From positions 1 through 64,000 of the forward strand of contig NZ_SDPN01000008.1 in the NCBI RefSeq assembly GCF_004134825.1: a stretch of DNA of 64,000 bases, written 5' to 3'. Below the pieces are notes generated by a model, which was not told the origin of the DNA, did no database searches, and saw only the letters and a list, made by a program, of their open reading frames with translations. The translations under genes and the position numbers were made by a program. This document shows positions 42,683 through 50,595 of this stretch, in pieces (positions within the stretch are counted from its first letter, which is position 1; each line of letters opens with the position of its first letter). The DNA is from Agromyces albus (lineage in GTDB: Bacteria; Actinomycetota; Actinomycetes; Actinomycetales; Microbacteriaceae).

Positions 42683-42883
42683 TCAGGCTCCAGCACGCGG
42701 CGACAACCGATGGACGGCCCCCGACGTGTGCTCGCCTGCGGTTCCGTGGCCGAAACCGTTGATCGGCTCCGCATACCAGTGATCGACGCCGCGCCCACAG
42801 GTGCAGGCGATGGCCACCGTCTCCTGGATGATCGCCGCGCGGAACAGCTCGCGGTGCGGCGTCGTGGTACCGGGTCGTTGCAT
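42683..42883 (-). CDS. Small hypothetical protein with CxCG motif
   Basis: A 66-residue frame from the ATG at 42883, with AGGGGAG eight bases upstream. It contains TVAIACTCGRGVDHWYAEP, a CxC pair and His/Trp residues, and ends GAVHRLSPRAGA. Not recognised as a family member. The good ribosome site and non-random composition support a real gene, but a longer overlapping frame in another phase also exists. Confidence 0.5.
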   Translation of the reverse strand: MQRPGTTTPHRELFRAAIIQETVAIACTCGRGVDHWYAEPINGFGHGTAGEHTSGAVHRLSPRAGA

Positions 42884-42986
42884 GGTCGTGCTCCCCTCGC
42901 TCCGCGGGTGCACGCCTCCGTGCACTCTCAAGGAAGAGACGCCGAACGCGCCCGATCATGACGCGAGTTCGAATGTTCCCGTGCGA

Positions 42987-43865
42987 TCAGAGTGCCGAGC
43001 CGTCGACAGCGAAGGTGTCGCACGCGCCGGCCCCCTGGTCGAAGCCCGTCTCGAACCACCGCACGCGTTGCTCGCTCGTGCCGTGCGTGAAGGTATGCGG
43101 CGAGACCTGGCCTTGCGTCGCCTCCTGGATGCGGTCGTCTCCGACGGCGGCCGCGGCGTCGAGCGCACTCGTGTACTGCTCCGGGGTGATCTCCTGCAGG
43201 AACGGCACGCCGCTCTCGTCGGGCACCGTCGATGCGTCGGCTGCCCACGCCCCGGCGAAGCAATCGGCCTGCAGCTCGACGCGCACGGCGTTCGACGTCG
43301 GACCGGTCTGGCCGTCTTGCGACCGCTCGAGGATGCCCGCGATGTTCTGCACGTGGTGGCCCCACTCGTGCGCGATCACGTACATCTCGGCGAGCGGTCC
43401 GCCGCTCGACCCGAACCGGCTGCGGAGCTCGTCGTAGAACGTCACGTCGATGTAGATGGTCTGATCTGGCGGGCAGTAGAAGGGACCCGTCGCCGACGAC
43501 GCCCCGCCGCATCCCGTGTTCACTGCACCGTCGAAGAGCACGAGGTCACGGGGGCCGGCATAGGCGAGCCCGATCTCGGGGCCGCCCTGCTGCGACCAGT
43601 ACGCCTCGAGCGATGCGGAAGCGCCCTTCATGCGGCATTCGATGTTCTCGTTCGCGTCGGCACCCGTGAGGCACTGCTCGAGCGACGAGTCGGTCGTGGC
43701 AGGCTGACCGCCGCCACCCACGAGGCCCGACAGGTCGACGCCGAGGAGCTGCGAGAGCAGGAACAGTGCGACCACGCCGAGCCCGCCGCCCACGGCGATT
43801 CCCGTGTTCCGGCCGCGCTTGGAGGCCTTGCCGCCGCCGATGTCGGCGTTCGGGTTGAACGTCAT
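42987..43865 (-). CDS. Neutral zinc metallopeptidase, YpfJ family
   Basis: A 292-residue membrane-anchored protease-like protein. A single N-terminal membrane segment (GIAVGGGLGVVALFLLSQLLG) follows a Gly/Lys-rich start MTFNPNADIGGGKASKRGRN, characteristic of the family. The zinc motif is YVIAHEWGHHVQ, with the third ligand region in VRVELQADCFAGAWA. Function of the family is not settled. It lies next to the prolyl iminopeptidase gene, separated by nine bases, so both may share a transcript. Confidence 0.9.
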   Translation of the reverse strand: MTFNPNADIGGGKASKRGRNTGIAVGGGLGVVALFLLSQLLGVDLSGLVGGGGQPATTDSSLEQCLTGADANENIECRMKGASASLEAYWSQQGGPEIGLAYAGPRDLVLFDGAVNTGCGGASSATGPFYCPPDQTIYIDVTFYDELRSRFGSSGGPLAEMYVIAHEWGHHVQNIAGILERSQDGQTGPTSNAVRVELQADCFAGAWAADASTVPDESGVPFLQEITPEQYTSALDAAAAVGDDRIQEATQGQVSPHTFTHGTSEQRVRWFETGFDQGAGACDTFAVDGSAL

Positions 43866-43874
43866 GGATCGACG

Positions 43875-45080
43875 CTACTCCGACGCGTCGTCCTGGCGCA
43901 GCCCCTTGCCCGTGGCGTCGCGGGCGTGCTCGCGATCGCCGTCATCGCCGCCACGGTCGTCATCGCCGTGCTCACGGTCGCCTTCATCGCCAGCGCCAGC
44001 GTCGTCATCGCGATCGTCTCCGCGCTCGCCGCCTTCATCGCCGTCGTCATCGCGGTCATCGCCGTCGTCGCCGTCGTCGCCGTCGTCGCCGCGATCGCCG
44101 TCGGCATACTCGTCATCGCGAGAAGCGCCCGAGAAGCGGTCGGTGGCCTCGATGAGTGCGTCGAGGATCCCCGGCTCGTCGAAGGCGTGCCCGGCGTCGG
44201 CGATGATGCGCAGGTCGGCTTCGGGCCAGGCTCGGTGCAGGTCCCACGCGGTCATCGCGGGCGTGCACATGTCGTATCGTCCCTGCACGATCACGGCCGG
44301 GATGGCGGTGAGGCGCGTGGCATCCCGAATCAACTGCCCCTCTTCCCACCACCCGCCGTGCCGGAAGTAGTGGTTCTCGATCCGGGCGAACGCCGTCGCG
44401 AACTCGGGCGTCGTGAACCGTGCGATCGTGTCGGCCTGCGGCAGGAGCGTGATCGTCGAGGCCTCCCATCGCGCCCAGGCCGCTGCTGCCGGCTCGTGCA
44501 CCTCGGGATTCGGATTCCGCAGCAGGCGCGCGTAGGCCTCGATGAGGTGCCCGCGTTCGAGCAGGGGAACGGGGGCGATGAACTCCTCCCAGAGGTCGGG
44601 ATACACCGCCGACGCGCCGCCTTCGTAGAACCAGTCGAGCTCCTGCCGGCGCAGGGTGAAGATGCCGCGGAGCACGAGCTCCGTCACTCGCTCGGGGTGC
44701 GTCTGGGCGTAGGCGAGGCCCAGGGCACTTCCCCACGAGCCGCCGAACACGAGCCAGCGATCGATGCTGAGGTGCTCGCGCAGTCGTTCCATGTCGGCGA
44801 CGAGGTGCCAGGTCGTGTTCGCCGAGAGGTCGGCCTCGGGCTCGCTCGCGTGCGGGATCGAGAGTCCGCAGCCGCGCTGGTCGAAGAGCACGATCCGGTA
44901 CCGCTCCGGGTCGAAGAGCCGCCGGTGCTCTGGCGTCGTGCCGGCACCGGGCCCGCCGTGCAGGAACACCGCCGGCTTGCCCGAGAGATTTCCGGAGATC
45001 TCCCAATAGATGTGCTGTCCGTCGCCGACGTCGAGCATGCCCGTCTCAAGCGGCTCGATCTCGGGATACAACTCACGCAT
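43875..45080 (-). CDS. pip: Prolyl iminopeptidase with an acidic C-terminal tail
   Basis: Removes N-terminal proline from peptides in the cytoplasm. LHGGPGAG, FDQRGCGLS, GGSWGSALGLAYAQTHPE (Ser about residue 114), VQGRYDMCTP (Asp) and DAGHAFDEPG (His) give the complete catalytic set of the S33 family. The enzyme domain ends near residue 320, its usual length. An 80-residue tail follows in which 39 residues are Asp or Glu, arranged as DGDD and DDRDDD-like repeats, read from GTC-rich DNA at 43878-44117. That tail is not a family feature. Confidence 0.93.
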   Translation of the reverse strand: MRELYPEIEPLETGMLDVGDGQHIYWEISGNLSGKPAVFLHGGPGAGTTPEHRRLFDPERYRIVLFDQRGCGLSIPHASEPEADLSANTTWHLVADMERLREHLSIDRWLVFGGSWGSALGLAYAQTHPERVTELVLRGIFTLRRQELDWFYEGGASAVYPDLWEEFIAPVPLLERGHLIEAYARLLRNPNPEVHEPAAAAWARWEASTITLLPQADTIARFTTPEFATAFARIENHYFRHGGWWEEGQLIRDATRLTAIPAVIVQGRYDMCTPAMTAWDLHRAWPEADLRIIADAGHAFDEPGILDALIEATDRFSGASRDDEYADGDRGDDGDDGDDGDDRDDDGDEGGERGDDRDDDAGAGDEGDREHGDDDRGGDDGDREHARDATGKGLRQDDASE

Positions 45081-45091
45081 GCCTCAGGGTA

Positions 45092-45122
45092 GGCGTAGCG
45101 ACGGATGCCGCGTCGCTACGCC
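45092..45122. terminator. Hairpin terminator
   Basis: GGCGTAGCGAC and GTCGCTACGCC make a perfect 11-base stem around a 9-base loop, overlapping the stop of the minus-strand membrane protein (45116). It lies between that gene and the iminopeptidase gene. Confidence 0.75.
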
Positions 45123-45781
45123 ACGCGCAAACGAGCGACGCGGCTGCCGATGACGATCCACCACACGGGGTAGAGCAGCCAGCACGGCACCCCGATCGCA
45201 CCGGCCAGGCTGTAGGAGGCGAACTGGGGGACGGACCCCTCGGGTAGCGCAGCGCCGGCGAGGGCGATCACCACCGCCGCGACGAGCGCGATGCCCATGA
45301 TCCGGCCCCACTTCGCGACGGCGGGCGGAAGCGCCCCCGTCTGCAGGCCGACCGTGGAGGCCATCGCGAGCCATGCGTAGATGACCGCCACGGCGGGCAG
45401 CGACAGTGCGAGCTGGACGTCGAATCCGACGGCGCCCGCGAGCAGCAGCACGGTCGCGAGCGCGACCACGGCGACGGCGACGATGAAGACGACCGTCATG
45501 GCACGCAGCGATCGACTCCTCGGCAGGACGGCCACCAGGCTGGTCGCGGCGAGCGCGTGCGCGGGCGCGAACACGACGCCGGTCACGTCGTTCGCGGGCG
45601 CGAGCCAGGACCACTCGCTCCCGCGGTCGTTCATCGGAGGTCCGAGCGCGTAGAAGAACACGAGGAAGAGCACCCCGAGACAACCACCGGCTCCCGCGAC
45701 GAGCGCCCACAGGCGCAGTCGCGAGAGCGCCCGGCGATCAGCCGCGGCGTCGCTGCCCGGCGCGTGGAGCTGGCGAGTCAT
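45116..45781 (-). CDS. Hypothetical integral membrane protein
   Basis: A 221-residue protein with about six transmembrane segments (LWALVAGAGGCLGVLFLVFFYALG, AMTVVFIVAVAVVALATVLLLAGAV, LSLPAVAVIYAWLAMASTV, IMGIALVAAVVIALAGAAL, GAIGVPCWLLYPVWWIVIG). Not recognised by family. It is followed at 46 bases on the same strand by a small DUF6220-like protein gene in the upstream direction, so both could be read together. Confidence 0.7.
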   Translation of the reverse strand: MTRQLHAPGSDAAADRRALSRLRLWALVAGAGGCLGVLFLVFFYALGPPMNDRGSEWSWLAPANDVTGVVFAPAHALAATSLVAVLPRSRSLRAMTVVFIVAVAVVALATVLLLAGAVGFDVQLALSLPAVAVIYAWLAMASTVGLQTGALPPAVAKWGRIMGIALVAAVVIALAGAALPEGSVPQFASYSLAGAIGVPCWLLYPVWWIVIGSRVARLRVA

Positions 45782-45827
45782 TCCGGCTCATTCCCGGCGG
45801 TGCGACCGCGCCGGAACGCCGGCGTCG

Positions 45828-46301
45828 TCATGGCGACGACGACGGCACGGCCTCAGGCTCCTCGTCGGAGGTCGTTGCGCGGGCGGGAGTCGAGAAGGCG
45901 AGCCGCTTCGACCGATGCAGCACGATCGTCGACACCCACAGGATCGCGAGCCCGTTGACCGCGTGGAAGCCCAGCATGATCGTTCCCGACGTGGTGACAT
46001 GCCCGTCGGGCGGCGGCGTGCTTCCGGTGAGCAGGCCGGTGAGGATGAACAGCACTGTCTGGAAGAGCAGCAGTCCGAGCACCAGGAACGTGAGTCCGAT
46101 CGTTCCGCGGCCCGCTCTCGCAAGCGCCGCGGAGATGATCCACAGGATGATGAGCACCGGGAGCACCATCCGGCCGTTCGTGCCGTGGATGGCGAACAGC
46201 TCGTCTTCCGGTTCACTGAACACGCCGATGGCGGCGAGGTAGAACTGCACGACGACGGCGAGCACGACGAGCCCGCTGAGAACGAAGAACACCTTGCGCA
46301 T
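45828..46301 (-). CDS. DUF6220-like small membrane protein
   Basis: A 157-residue protein with four transmembrane segments: VFFVLSGLVVLAVVVQFYLAAIGVF, VLPVLIILWIISAAL, IGLTFLVLGLLLFQTVLFILTGLL and IMLGFHAVNGLAILWVSTIVLH. The FHAVNGLAILW stretch with its His is typical of DUF6220. The ATG at 46301 gives a sensible N-terminus; the longer frame upstream is not protein-like. Function unknown. Confidence 0.7.
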   Translation of the reverse strand: MRKVFFVLSGLVVLAVVVQFYLAAIGVFSEPEDELFAIHGTNGRMVLPVLIILWIISAALARAGRGTIGLTFLVLGLLLFQTVLFILTGLLTGSTPPPDGHVTTSGTIMLGFHAVNGLAILWVSTIVLHRSKRLAFSTPARATTSDEEPEAVPSSSP

Positions 46302-47580
<1,279 letters not shown>

Positions 47581-47609
47581 TCGGCGGGCGATCAGCCTAG
47601 GCTTGCGGG

Positions 47610-47783
47610 ATGGCCGAGTCCTCCCCGAATGCCCGTCGCACGCAGCTCATCGTCGGACTCGTCGTGGGGGCGATCGTCGGCGTGGGCGTGAGCCTCTGGA
47701 CGGGGTTCTGGCTCTGGCTGGCAGCCGGGCTCGTCGTCGGGCTTGCCACGGGCGCCCTCATGAAGCCGCCGCCGACGAGTTAG
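47610..47783 (+). CDS. Small membrane protein, 57 residues
   Basis: ATG at 47610 to TAG at 47783, encoding MAESSPNARRTQLIVGLVVG and a Gly/Val-rich pair of hydrophobic stretches (IVGLVVGAIVGVGVSLW, FWLWLAAGLVVGLATGALM), ending KPPPTS. The charge pattern suits two short transmembrane helices. It overlaps the stop of the convergent TetR gene by four bases. No family recognised. Confidence 0.6.
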   Translation: MAESSPNARRTQLIVGLVVGAIVGVGVSLWTGFWLWLAAGLVVGLATGALMKPPPTS

Positions 47784-48607
47784 TCGAGGCGCGCTTCGCC
47801 GGCACGCGCTTCGCCGGCACGCGGTTCGCCGGCACGCGCTTCGCCGACGTCGGCGATGTACGACTCGATGCCGTCGATGACGCGCGCGAGCCCGAACTCG
47901 AAGGCGCGTGCCGGGTCGGCGACTGCGGCGTACGCCTCGCCCGCCGCTTGTCCGACCCTTCCTGAGATCTCGTACCGACCCGGCTCCATGACCTGCTCGA
48001 GGATCGGGGCGTTGCGCTCCCACCACTCCTGGTCGCTCTCCTCGGTCGCGCGCAGGAGCCGCTCTGCGTCGACGAAGGCACGCGCCGGGCCCGACACGTA
48101 CCCGACGACGAGCGTGATGACCTGGTCCATGTCGAGATCGGTGAGCCCGAGCCCCTCGATGGCGGTGAGCGCCCACTCCCAGCGGTCCGACACGTTCGGC
48201 CCGAGCGGAGGGCGGCTCGTGTCGATCGCGAGCAGCCACGGGTGCCGAAGGTAGTCGCGCCACTGCAGCCGCGCGATGCGCTCGAGTCGCTCGCGCAATG
48301 AGCCGGTGTGCGGCGGCAGCTCCTGCTCCCCCGCGACCTGGTCGAACATGAGGTCGATGAGCTCGGCTTTGCCCGGCACGTAGGTGTAGACCGACATGGG
48401 CTTGAGCCCGAGCCGGTCGGCGATGCGCCGCATCGACACCGCCTCGATGCCCTCTTCATCGGCGAGCTGGATGGCGGTGCTCACGACCTCGTCGACGCTC
48501 GACCGCTGCTTCGGCCCCCGCGAACCGGTGGGCTCGCCGAGCCGATCGCGCCACAGCAGCGCGAGCGTGCGGTCGGGCTCGCCACGGCCCGTCGATTCGG
48601 TCGACAT
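47780..48607 (-). CDS. TetR-family transcriptional repressor
   Basis: A 275-residue repressor with an N-terminal helix-turn-helix at about residues 40-75 (VSTAIQLADEEGIEAVSMRRIADRLGLKPMSVYTYVPGKAELIDLMFDQV) and a TetR_C-like ligand domain. It is divergent from the DrrAB-type ABC genes with 76 bases between starts, a layout typical of local drug-export control. The C-terminus ends in a GEARAGEPRAGEARAGEARLD repeat, read from a 15-base tandem array (47791-47850), likely to vary in copy number. Confidence 0.88.
   Translation of the reverse strand: MSTESTGRGEPDRTLALLWRDRLGEPTGSRGPKQRSSVDEVVSTAIQLADEEGIEAVSMRRIADRLGLKPMSVYTYVPGKAELIDLMFDQVAGEQELPPHTGSLRERLERIARLQWRDYLRHPWLLAIDTSRPPLGPNVSDRWEWALTAIEGLGLTDLDMDQVITLVVGYVSGPARAFVDAERLLRATEESDQEWWERNAPILEQVMEPGRYEISGRVGQAAGEAYAAVADPARAFEFGLARVIDGIESYIADVGEARAGEPRAGEARAGEARLD
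47791..47850. repeat. 15-base tandem array in the TetR C-terminus
   Basis: Units GCGCTTCGCCGGCAC (47791, 47806), GCGGTTCGCCGGCAC (47821) and GCGCTTCGCCGACGT (47836) give four copies in frame. Length changes of 15 bases would add or remove five residues without shifting the frame. Confidence 0.85.
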
Positions 48608-48625
48608 CGGGCTAGTCTACTTTCT

Positions 48626-48671
48626 CCATATGGTGTACGGTTTCACTCGGAATAATTCCGTACGCCGTACG
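48626..48671. promoter_or_regulatory. Cluster of palindromes between tetR and the ABC operon
   Basis: CCATATGG (48626-48633), CGGAATAATTCCG (48648-48660), and two CGTACG hexamers (48659-48664 and 48666-48671) fill the 76-base gap. At least one of them is a likely operator for the divergent TetR repressor. Confidence 0.55.
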
Positions 48672-48683
48672 TTAAGGAAAACG

Positions 48684-49712
48684 ATGACTCCACGAAACTT
48701 GACACCGACCCGCCCTCCCAGCGCACCCGGCACGCCCACCGCACTCAGTGCGACCGGACTCCGGAAGCACTACGGCCGCGCACTCGCGCTCGACGGCTTC
48801 GACCTCGAGATCGCCCGCGGCACGGTGCACGGCCTGCTCGGCCCGAATGGAGCCGGCAAGACCACGGCCGTGCGCTGCCTCACCACCCTCAGCTCGATCG
48901 ACGAGGGCGCCGCGACGATCGACGGCATCGACGTACGGCAGCACCCCGCCCTCGTGCGCGAGCGCATCGGCCTCGTCGGCCAGTTCCACGCCGTCGACGA
49001 AGCGCTCACCGCTCGCCAGAACCTCGTGCTGTTCGCGCGGCTCAGCGGGCTCTCCAAGGTTCGCGCCCGATCTCGCGCCGACGAACTGCTCGAGTCGTTC
49101 CAGTTGACGGATGCCGCCGACCGCGCCGTCTCGGGATTCTCGGGCGGCATGCGACGGCGCCTCGACATCTCCGCGGGCCTCGTGCTCACCCCGGCGATGC
49201 TCTTCCTCGACGAGCCGACCACCGGACTCGACCCTCGCGGTCGCGCCACGGTTTGGCAGGCCGTGCGCGAGATCGCTGCGGCGGGCACGACCGTGCTGCT
49301 CACGACGCAATACCTCGACGAGGCCGACCAGCTCGCGAGCCGCATCTCGGTGATGGACCACGGCCGGGTCGTCGCCGAGGGCTCCCCCAGCGAGCTCAAG
49401 CGACGGCTCGGCGGCGACCGCGTCGACGCGGTGATCGCCGACGCCGCGCTGCTGGCCCAGGCGGCCGACGTGATCGGCCGGGTTGCGGCGGCTGCGGCAT
49501 CCGTCGACCCCGACACCCGCACGATCACCGTCGAGGTCGCCGACGGCGCGAAGGCGCTCACTCCGATCGTGCGCGAGCTCGATCTCGCGGGCATCGCGAT
49601 CGACGACCTCGCCCTGCGGCGACCGACGCTCGACGAGGTGTTCCTGCACCTCACCGGGCAACCCGGCGCCGCGGATGCCGCGCAGCAACCAGCACACGAG
49701 GAGGCACGATGA
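48684..49712 (+). CDS. DrrA-type ABC transporter ATP-binding protein
   Basis: A 342-residue ATPase. Walker A GPNGAGKTT near residue 54, the GFSGGMRRRL signature, Walker B MLFLDEPTTGLDPRGR, and LTTQYLDEADQLASRI with the switch region. The DUF4162-like C-terminus (DAVIADAALLAQAADVIGRVA...) is the mark of daunorubicin-resistance exporters. It is coupled to the permease gene by an ATGA overlap and is probably controlled by the divergent TetR. Confidence 0.94.
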   Translation: MTPRNLTPTRPPSAPGTPTALSATGLRKHYGRALALDGFDLEIARGTVHGLLGPNGAGKTTAVRCLTTLSSIDEGAATIDGIDVRQHPALVRERIGLVGQFHAVDEALTARQNLVLFARLSGLSKVRARSRADELLESFQLTDAADRAVSGFSGGMRRRLDISAGLVLTPAMLFLDEPTTGLDPRGRATVWQAVREIAAAGTTVLLTTQYLDEADQLASRISVMDHGRVVAEGSPSELKRRLGGDRVDAVIADAALLAQAADVIGRVAAAAASVDPDTRTITVEVADGAKALTPIVRELDLAGIAIDDLALRRPTLDEVFLHLTGQPGAADAAQQPAHEEAR

Positions 49713-50539
49713 CGACCACGACCATCACCCACGCCCCGGGCGAGACGCGGGACCGCCGGCCGAACGCCGTGAGGGAGGGCTGGCTGATCGCCGGCCGCGA
49801 CGTGCTGCACTGGGTGCGCGAGCCCTGGGGCCTCATCTTCGGCCTCGCGTTCAACGTCATGCTGCTGCTCATGTTCGGCTTCCTCTTCGGCGGCGCGATC
49901 GACGTGCCGGGCGGAGGCGACTACATCGCCTTCCTCCTGCCGGGCATGTTCGCACTCACGATGCTCTTCGGGCTCGAGAGCACGATGACGGCGATGGCCG
50001 AGGACGCGAAGCGCGGCATCACCGATCGGTTCCGCTCCCTGCCGCTCTCGAGCGCGTCGGTCGCCCTCGGCCGGGCGATCGCCGACCTCGCATCGTCGGC
50101 GCTGAGCCTCGGGGTGCTGATGCTCGGCGGTCTCCTCATCGGCTGGCGGCCGACCACGGGCCCCGCCGAGATCGTGCTCGCCGTCGTGCTGCTGCTCTGG
50201 CTGCGGTTCGCGCTGCTCTGGCTCGGTATCTACCTCGGGTTGAGCTTCCGGGGCGCAGGCGCGACGACGGCCGTGCAGGTGCTCGTCTGGCCGATCGGAT
50301 TCCTCTCAACCGTGTTCGTGTCGGCCGAGACGATGCCCGGCTGGCTCGGAACCGTCGCCGAGTGGAATCCGGTCTCCGCCACCGCGACGGCGACCCGCGA
50401 GCTCTTCGGCAATCCGACGGGTGCGACGAGCGGGTGGCTGGCCGAGAACGCGGTGCTCGCGGCATCCGTGTGGCCGCTTGTGATCACCCTCGTGTTCCTG
50501 CCGCTCGCGGCGGCCGCCTATCGCGGCTTGCGCCGGTGA
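49709..50539 (+). CDS. DrrB-type ABC-2 transporter permease
   Basis: A 276-residue membrane protein with six transmembrane segments (LIFGLAFNVMLLLMFGFLFGGAI, YIAFLLPGMFALTMLFGLESTM, LGVLMLGGLLIGW, IVLAVVLLLWLRFALLWLGIYLGLSF, VLVWPIGFLSTVFVSAE and WPLVITLVFLPLAAAAY), and the ABC-2 motif AEDAKRGITDRFRSLPLSS. It partners the preceding ATPase in drug or lipid export. The ATG at 49709 follows GGAGG. Confidence 0.92.
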   Translation: MTTTTITHAPGETRDRRPNAVREGWLIAGRDVLHWVREPWGLIFGLAFNVMLLLMFGFLFGGAIDVPGGGDYIAFLLPGMFALTMLFGLESTMTAMAEDAKRGITDRFRSLPLSSASVALGRAIADLASSALSLGVLMLGGLLIGWRPTTGPAEIVLAVVLLLWLRFALLWLGIYLGLSFRGAGATTAVQVLVWPIGFLSTVFVSAETMPGWLGTVAEWNPVSATATATRELFGNPTGATSGWLAENAVLAASVWPLVITLVFLPLAAAAYRGLRR

Positions 50540-50545
50540 CGCAGC

Positions 50546-50590
50546 GGTGGTCGAGTAGCGCGCCGCGACGCGCGACGCTACTCGACCACC
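50546..50590. terminator. Long inverted repeat, REP-like, between convergent genes
   Basis: GGTGGTCGAGTAGCG and CGCTACTCGACCACC are perfect 15-base arms with a 15-base centre, in the gap between drrB-like (ends 50539) and acyl-CoA oxidase (ends 50596). It can terminate both transcripts. The arm sequence matches the repeats at 59926, 60204 and 60257. Confidence 0.75.
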
Positions 50591-50595
50591 GGCCG

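Noticed and set aside
42603-42959. Alternative 118-codon frame over the small CxCG ORF
   Set aside because: Arg-rich with no ribosome site; the 66-residue frame fits better.
43862-44116. Hydrophobic plus-strand stretch opposite the iminopeptidase tail
   Set aside because: Antisense reading of the acidic repeat; it has no start context of its own.
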